Assembly (NCBI RefSeq): GCF_002943755.1
Contig: NZ_MQUB01000001.1
Span: 2,654,501-2,718,500, forward strand
Direction of reading: 5' to 3'
DNA from: Aureitalea marina
GTDB lineage: Bacteria; Bacteroidota; Bacteroidia; Flavobacteriales; Flavobacteriaceae
Length of the DNA: 64,000 nucleotides
In this document: in pieces, positions 60,027 through 64,000 of the stretch
How positions within the stretch are numbered: position 1 is the first letter of the stretch
Layout: each line of letters begins with the position of its first letter
The notes under the pieces: model-generated
Database searches by the model: none
Seen by the model: only the letters and a program-made list of their open reading frames with translations
What the model was told of the DNA's origin: nothing
Position numbers and translations under genes: made by a program

Positions 60027-60797
60027 ATGAAGCACCTGTTTTTAATATTGACTTTCCTTATCTGTGCCACAGCCATTGGACAGAAAAAGGCGTATGGCGA
60101 TGGGGAATGGTTTAGATTCAGGGTGCATTACGGATTGGTTACCGCGGGTTACGCTACTTTACAGGTTAATGAGACCTCTCTGAATGGCAAACAGGTCTAT
60201 CATGTAAAAGGAGAAGGAAGGACCACCGGGATGACCAAATGGTTCTTTCCCGTTGAGGATTATTACGAATCTTATATCGATACAGACCTGGACATTCCCT
60301 ATCGTTTTATCCGCAAGATAGACGAAGGGGGATATACCAAAGACATACAGATCGACTTTGATCACGAGATCAATGAGGCACGGGTGATCAACAATAAAAA
60401 GAAGACCCAGGATTTCATCAACTTTCCAGAGGAGGTACAGGATATGGTGTCTGCATTCTATTATCTGAGGAATAACCTAGATATCTCGAACCTGAAGGTG
60501 GGTGAGACTATCGATATGAACATGTTCTTTGATAAAGAGAACTACAAGTTCAGATTGAAGTTCCTCGGACGGGAGACCTTAAAGACCGATTTTGGGAAGG
60601 TCCCCACTTTGATCTTTCGACCTTACGTGCAATCTGGTCGGGTTTTCGAGGAAAAGGAAAGTCTTACCGTTTGGGTTACTGACGACGAAAATAAAATGCC
60701 GATCCTGATCAAAGCTAGTTTGGTCGTGGGATCACTAAAAGCAACCTTGACGGAATTTAAAGGCTTGCAGCACTCATTTAAAATCATCATGAATTGA
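60027..60797 (+). CDS. DUF3108 secreted protein
   Basis: The product is 256 aa with a signal peptide (HLFLILTFLICATAIGQ). The family pattern is EWFRFRVHYGLVTAGYATLQV, TTGMTKWFFPVEDYYESYID and KMPILIKASLVVGSLKATLTEF. It is an all-beta periplasmic protein, and DUF3108 has no firm function. Its TGA overlaps the ATG of the tryptophan dioxygenase gene. Confidence 0.9.
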   Translation: MKHLFLILTFLICATAIGQKKAYGDGEWFRFRVHYGLVTAGYATLQVNETSLNGKQVYHVKGEGRTTGMTKWFFPVEDYYESYIDTDLDIPYRFIRKIDEGGYTKDIQIDFDHEINEARVINNKKKTQDFINFPEEVQDMVSAFYYLRNNLDISNLKVGETIDMNMFFDKENYKFRLKFLGRETLKTDFGKVPTLIFRPYVQSGRVFEEKESLTVWVTDDENKMPILIKASLVVGSLKATLTEFKGLQHSFKIIMN

Positions 60798-61728
60798 TGG
60801 ACAAACCAACCGAAACCGACCATTTGATTGAACAGCTCCGCGAAAAGTACGACTCCATGGGTCAGAATATCGACCATCACCTGGAGGGCTTGCTTCACGG
60901 GAAACCCATAACTTACTGGGATTACATTCAGACCGATGCTTTGCTCAGTCTGCAAATTCAGCGGACCACCTTTCCAGATGAGATGGTATTTATCATGTAC
61001 CACCAGATCAATGAGTTGCTCTTCAAGATGATCTTGTGGGAGATCTCCCAGGTTTCCCATAACAATGAGCTTACGGCTAAATTCTTTTCGGAGCGCCTGG
61101 GTCGTATCAGTCGGTATTTTGACATGTTGAAAAATTCCTTCAACATCATGACAGAAGGTATGGAGGTAGAGCAGTATTTAAAATTCCGCAATACCCTTAC
61201 TCCGGCCAGTGGGTTTCAAAGTGCCCAATATCGAAAGATCGAGTTTGCTTCCACTGATCTGATCAACCTGATCGATGCCCGTTTCCGGGATAGCATCGAT
61301 CGAAATACCCCCTATGAGCACGCCTTGGAGCATTTGTATTGGCAGGCAGCCGGAAAGGATTACAAGACGGGTAAAAAAAGCTATTTGTTAAAAGTTTTTG
61401 AAGAACGGTATAAAAACGACTTCATAGCCTTTACACAAGAATATAATACCATAAATTTATACGCGAAATTCAAAGGCTTGCCCCCGAAGTTCGTGAGGCC
61501 CCGGAATTGCTGGAGGCCATGCGCCATTACGATTACACGGTGAACGTGACTTGGGTGATGGCCCATTACAATACCGCCAAGAAATACCTCAATCACGGAG
61601 AAGAACCGGAGGAGGCTACCGGTGGAAGCGACTGGGCCAAATACATGCATCCAAAGTACCAACGAAGGATCTTCTTCCCGGAAGTCTGGACACAGGAAGA
61701 ATTGGACAACTGGGGGCAGGACGTATAG
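60797..61728 (+). pseudogene. Tryptophan 2,3-dioxygenase with a 1-base frameshift
   Basis: From the ATG at 60797 the product follows TDO closely: the heme-pocket segment DEMVFIMYHQINELLFKMIL and the substrate motif KFRNTLTPASGFQSAQYRKIE, then LYAKFKGLP. At the C5 run 61481-61485 the frame is lost. The next frame resumes exactly at PEVREAPELLEAMRHYDYTVN and ends at 61728 with EELDNWGQDV. Adding one C restores a normal TDO of about 310 aa including the C-terminal heme His region. Loss in a homopolymer fits a sequencing slip, so the gene may well be intact in the organism. Confidence 0.85.
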
Positions 61729-61741
61729 ATTAGAAGAGAGA

Positions 61742-62977
61742 TTGAAATTGAGAGTTTACGCCCTGTTATTTGCCCTTGTGCTAATTGTTTCCTGTAGTAA
61801 GGAGACCAAAGAAGACGATACCCCCATAGCCGAACCGGAACCAACACCGCAGCTGGAATACGGCTACGACCTGAACGACTATTTGGTGCTTAGAGATACG
61901 GTCTCTTCAGGAGATACCTTTGGCGCTATCCTGGATGCCAATGGGGTCACCCAGAACATCATCTATCAGATTGCCACTACCTACAAGGATTCCTTTGACG
62001 TCCGTAAACTCGTGGTCGGTAAACCTTTCACCATTCTCAAATCCAAAGATTCCCTGGAACAGACCCAGGTGTTTATCTATGAGAAGAACCGGGTGGAGTA
62101 TGTCGTGATCGATCTGCGGGATGAGATCAGTCTGACCAATATGGCCAAACCGGTGACCATGAAGACCAAAGAAGCTTCGGGAGTGATCACCAGTTCGCTG
62201 TATGAAACCATGGTAGAGAACGATCTTAGTCCGTATATGTCGGATCGCCTGGCCACCATCTATGCCTGGACCATCAATTTCTTTAAGATACAAGCCGGAG
62301 ACCGATTCCGGGTGGTGTATACTGAACGGTTCATCAACGATTCCATATCTGTAGGTCTGGGAGATATTCAGGCGGCCTATTTTGAACACAAAGGCAGGGA
62401 GCTTTATGCCTTTAAGTTTTATCCGGAGGACGGAGATGAAAAGATTTCGGCCGACTTCTATGACGAAGAAGCCAATAACCTTCGAAGAGCCTTTTTACAG
62501 TCTCCCTTGAAATTTGGAAGGCTCTCGTCACGCTACAATCTAAAAAGGCGTATCGCTTATTACGGCAACAAAGTACGCCCGCACAAAGGAACCGATTTTG
62601 CGGCTCCTGTGGGTACAGAGATCCTGGCCACTGCAGATGGGACCGTGACCAAATCCGAAAGACGGGGTGGGAATGGTAATTATGTGAAAATTCGTCATAA
62701 CGGAACCTACGAGACTCAGTACCTGCATATGAGAAGTCGCAATGTCAAAGTGGGAGATTATGTGCGTCAAGGCGATGTGATTGGTTGGATCGGGATGACA
62801 GGAAATACGGCCGGCCCCCACGTTTGTTATCGCTTCTGGAAGAATGGGAAGCAAGTGGATCCATTTTTACAGGATTTGCCAGCTTCAGAGCCCTTGGCAG
62901 AACAATATCACAACGAATACTACACATTATATGCAGCCATTGAAGGACCAATTGGACTGTATTCCGTTTTAACATAG
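61742..62977 (+). CDS. M23/LytM peptidase lipoprotein
   Basis: The product is 411 aa from a TTG at 61742, which puts the lipobox LFALVLIVSCSKE at the usual position. No ATG is available. A long N-terminal domain contains a LysM-like/OapA-like region (DTVSSGDTFGAILDANGV). The C-terminal peptidase carries VRPHKGTDFAAPVG (HxxxD), TQYLHMRS and GNTAGPHVCYRFWKNGKQVDP. It should cut peptidoglycan cross-bridges. The last zinc His lies in GPHVCYRF rather than HLHFE. I have seen PHVCYRF in Bacteroidota members, so activity is likely. It begins 13 bp after the TDO stop. Confidence 0.88.
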   Translation: MKLRVYALLFALVLIVSCSKETKEDDTPIAEPEPTPQLEYGYDLNDYLVLRDTVSSGDTFGAILDANGVTQNIIYQIATTYKDSFDVRKLVVGKPFTILKSKDSLEQTQVFIYEKNRVEYVVIDLRDEISLTNMAKPVTMKTKEASGVITSSLYETMVENDLSPYMSDRLATIYAWTINFFKIQAGDRFRVVYTERFINDSISVGLGDIQAAYFEHKGRELYAFKFYPEDGDEKISADFYDEEANNLRRAFLQSPLKFGRLSSRYNLKRRIAYYGNKVRPHKGTDFAAPVGTEILATADGTVTKSERRGGNGNYVKIRHNGTYETQYLHMRSRNVKVGDYVRQGDVIGWIGMTGNTAGPHVCYRFWKNGKQVDPFLQDLPASEPLAEQYHNEYYTLYAAIEGPIGLYSVLT

Positions 62978-63086
62978 TTCGTAAGCACCTTTAAAACAAG
63001 GTGTTGCGGGCGTAATGTTATCTTTTCAACCGTCAATTGTTAGCTTTTTCTTAACGTTTTCAACAAACGCCATGAATGGATTGGTG

Positions 63087-63094
63087 TAATTTTG
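63087..63094 (+). promoter_or_regulatory. -7 element (TAATTTTG) of the 3' TonB receptor
   Basis: This is an exact TAnnTTTG match 28 bp before the ATG at 63123. Confidence 0.55.
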
Positions 63095-63122
63095 CGGTGC
63101 AATATTATCTAATCTTTCAACT

Positions 63123-64000
63123 ATGAAAAGACTTTTACTATTAGTCTGTTTATTAGCGAGTTTCGTCGCTTTTTCACAAGGCACCTTAACGGGTAACGTG
63201 GTCGATACCGATCTGGGAGGACCATTGAACGGGGCCAATGTGTTGGAATCCGGAACCAGCAATGGTACGATCTCGGATTTCGATGGTAATTTCACCATCA
63301 ATGTAAGTTCTAATTCAGGGTCTATTGAGATCAGTTATTTGGGTTTCAGCACTCGAGTGATCAACTTCACCCTGACCAACGGTTCGGCCGACTTGGGAGC
63401 TATTTCCATGGTAGCCGATGCCGACGCCCTGGCCGAGGTTGTTATTGTCGGTACAGGGATCATCGATTTGGCAACAGATCGACAAACCCCGGTAGCGGTT
63501 TCTACTGTGACTGCCCAGGAGATTCAGCTGAAGTCTGCGGGTAACCGGGAATTTACCGAGTCCTTCAAAAATGTACCATCGGTCTATGTGTCTAACCAAG
63601 CCGGAGGTTTTGGAGATAGCCAGGTATTCTTACGTGGTTTTGACGACACCAACACAGCCTATCTTTTGAATGGTCAGCCGATCAATAGTCAGGAAGATGG
63701 TCGTCTGTTCTGGTCTAACTGGGCCGGTATGGCCGATGTAGCCAATGCCGTTCAGGTTCAAAGGGGACTTGGATCTTCAAAACTAGCCATCTCGTCTGTA
63801 GGGGGTACGGTAAATATCGTTTCCAAGACAACCGAGCAAAAACAGGGAGGTTTTGTACGTTTCCTGGCCGGTAACGATAGTTACTTCAAAGGAACTGCTT
63901 CCTATAATACCGGAGTGAATGATAAGGGATGGGCTTTCTCTTTCCTGGTCGACCACTGGCAAGCCTACCGAAAGTACTCGGAAGGTACTCAGGGACAGGG
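63123..64000 (+). CDS. TonB-dependent receptor, N-terminal part (runs off the window end)
   Basis: The ATG at 63123 opens a frame that is still open at base 64000 (about 292 codons visible). A signal peptide (KRLLLLVCLLASFVAFSQ) is followed by a CarboxypepD_reg-like domain (LTGNVVDTDLGGPLNGANVLESG, about 20-100). The TonB plug comes next (QTPVAVSTVTAQEIQ, PSVYVSNQAGGFGDSQVFLRGFD, VQRGLGSSKLAISSVGGTVNIVS). The SGTSNGTISDFDGNF part is typical of Bacteroidota receptors. The substrate is unknown, and the barrel lies outside the window. Confidence 0.93.
   Translation, partial: MKRLLLLVCLLASFVAFSQGTLTGNVVDTDLGGPLNGANVLESGTSNGTISDFDGNFTINVSSNSGSIEISYLGFSTRVINFTLTNGSADLGAISMVADADALAEVVIVGTGIIDLATDRQTPVAVSTVTAQEIQLKSAGNREFTESFKNVPSVYVSNQAGGFGDSQVFLRGFDDTNTAYLLNGQPINSQEDGRLFWSNWAGMADVANAVQVQRGLGSSKLAISSVGGTVNIVSKTTEQKQGGFVRFLAGNDSYFKGTASYNTGVNDKGWAFSFLVDHWQAYRKYSEGTQGQ

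Overview
The window looks like a chromosomal segment of a marine-type member of Flavobacteriaceae (Bacteroidota). The evidence is the recurrent Bacteroidota -7 promoter element TAnnTTTG upstream of many genes, two SusC/CirA-like TonB-dependent receptors at the edges, a Bacteroidota-type moxR-bat operon, many Sec or lipoprotein signal peptides ending in AQ or C, and families such as DUF6090, DUF4381 and the epimerase-type threonine dehydrogenase. Gene content is mostly core and chromosomal. I saw no transposase, integrase, phage module, CRISPR array or rRNA.

Layout. 0-6.2 kb is metal homeostasis: a TonB receptor cut by the window edge, divergent from a DtxR/MntR-type repressor with a ZIP transporter, then FeoA-FeoB with a tiny Cys-rich Feo partner on the other strand, and a Sco copper chaperone. 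6.3-8.5 kb holds the site-2 protease RseP, tRNA-Asn and an array of tRNA-derived hairpin repeats. 8.5-13.2 kb holds an HTH-membrane protein, two CPBP intramembrane proteases, a hidden Cys-rich miniprotein, a DUF6090 protein, a degenerate M23 lipoprotein and a glycosyltransferase. 13.5-17.6 kb holds a large secreted BNR/Vps10-like propeller protein, a lipoprotein gene broken by a stop codon and a small conserved-looking protein.

The block from 17.7 to 34.3 kb is entirely on the minus strand. Read in its own direction it runs: small secreted protein, K+ channel, porin-like protein, lipoprotein, beta-barrel, arylsulfatase, HdeD, MoxR, HAD phosphatase lipoprotein, DUF58, two vWA proteins (the second fused to TPRs), BatD, DUF4381, beta-barrel, a formylglycine-generating-enzyme lipoprotein and an FAD amine oxidase. 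A sulfatase with a CTAGR activation motif and an FGE that keeps its catalytic cysteine pair sit in the same directional block as a complete MoxR/Bat machine. This is the best candidate for a functional system in the window.

34.4-36.1 kb is a decayed or accessory patch: tRNA-Arg(CCT), nested inverted repeats, a secreted-protein gene with an internal stop, a CGACTCA heptamer array and a frameshifted SnoaL-like gene. 36-45 kb is ordinary metabolism and secreted peptidases (Tdh, M13, SDR, M28, CBS). 45-53 kb carries ileS, a DksA-like gene, lspA, a folate enzyme, and a RimK ligase paired with an aspartoacylase-like hydrolase. 53-63 kb carries uvrC overlapping a patatin-BamA fusion, then tyrosine/tryptophan catabolism (hmgA, hppD, a frameshifted tryptophan 2,3-dioxygenase) and an M23 lipoprotein. 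A second truncated TonB receptor ends the window.

Four genes carry single disabling changes (two in-frame stops, two small frameshifts). Whether these are real decay or base-calling errors cannot be settled from the sequence alone.
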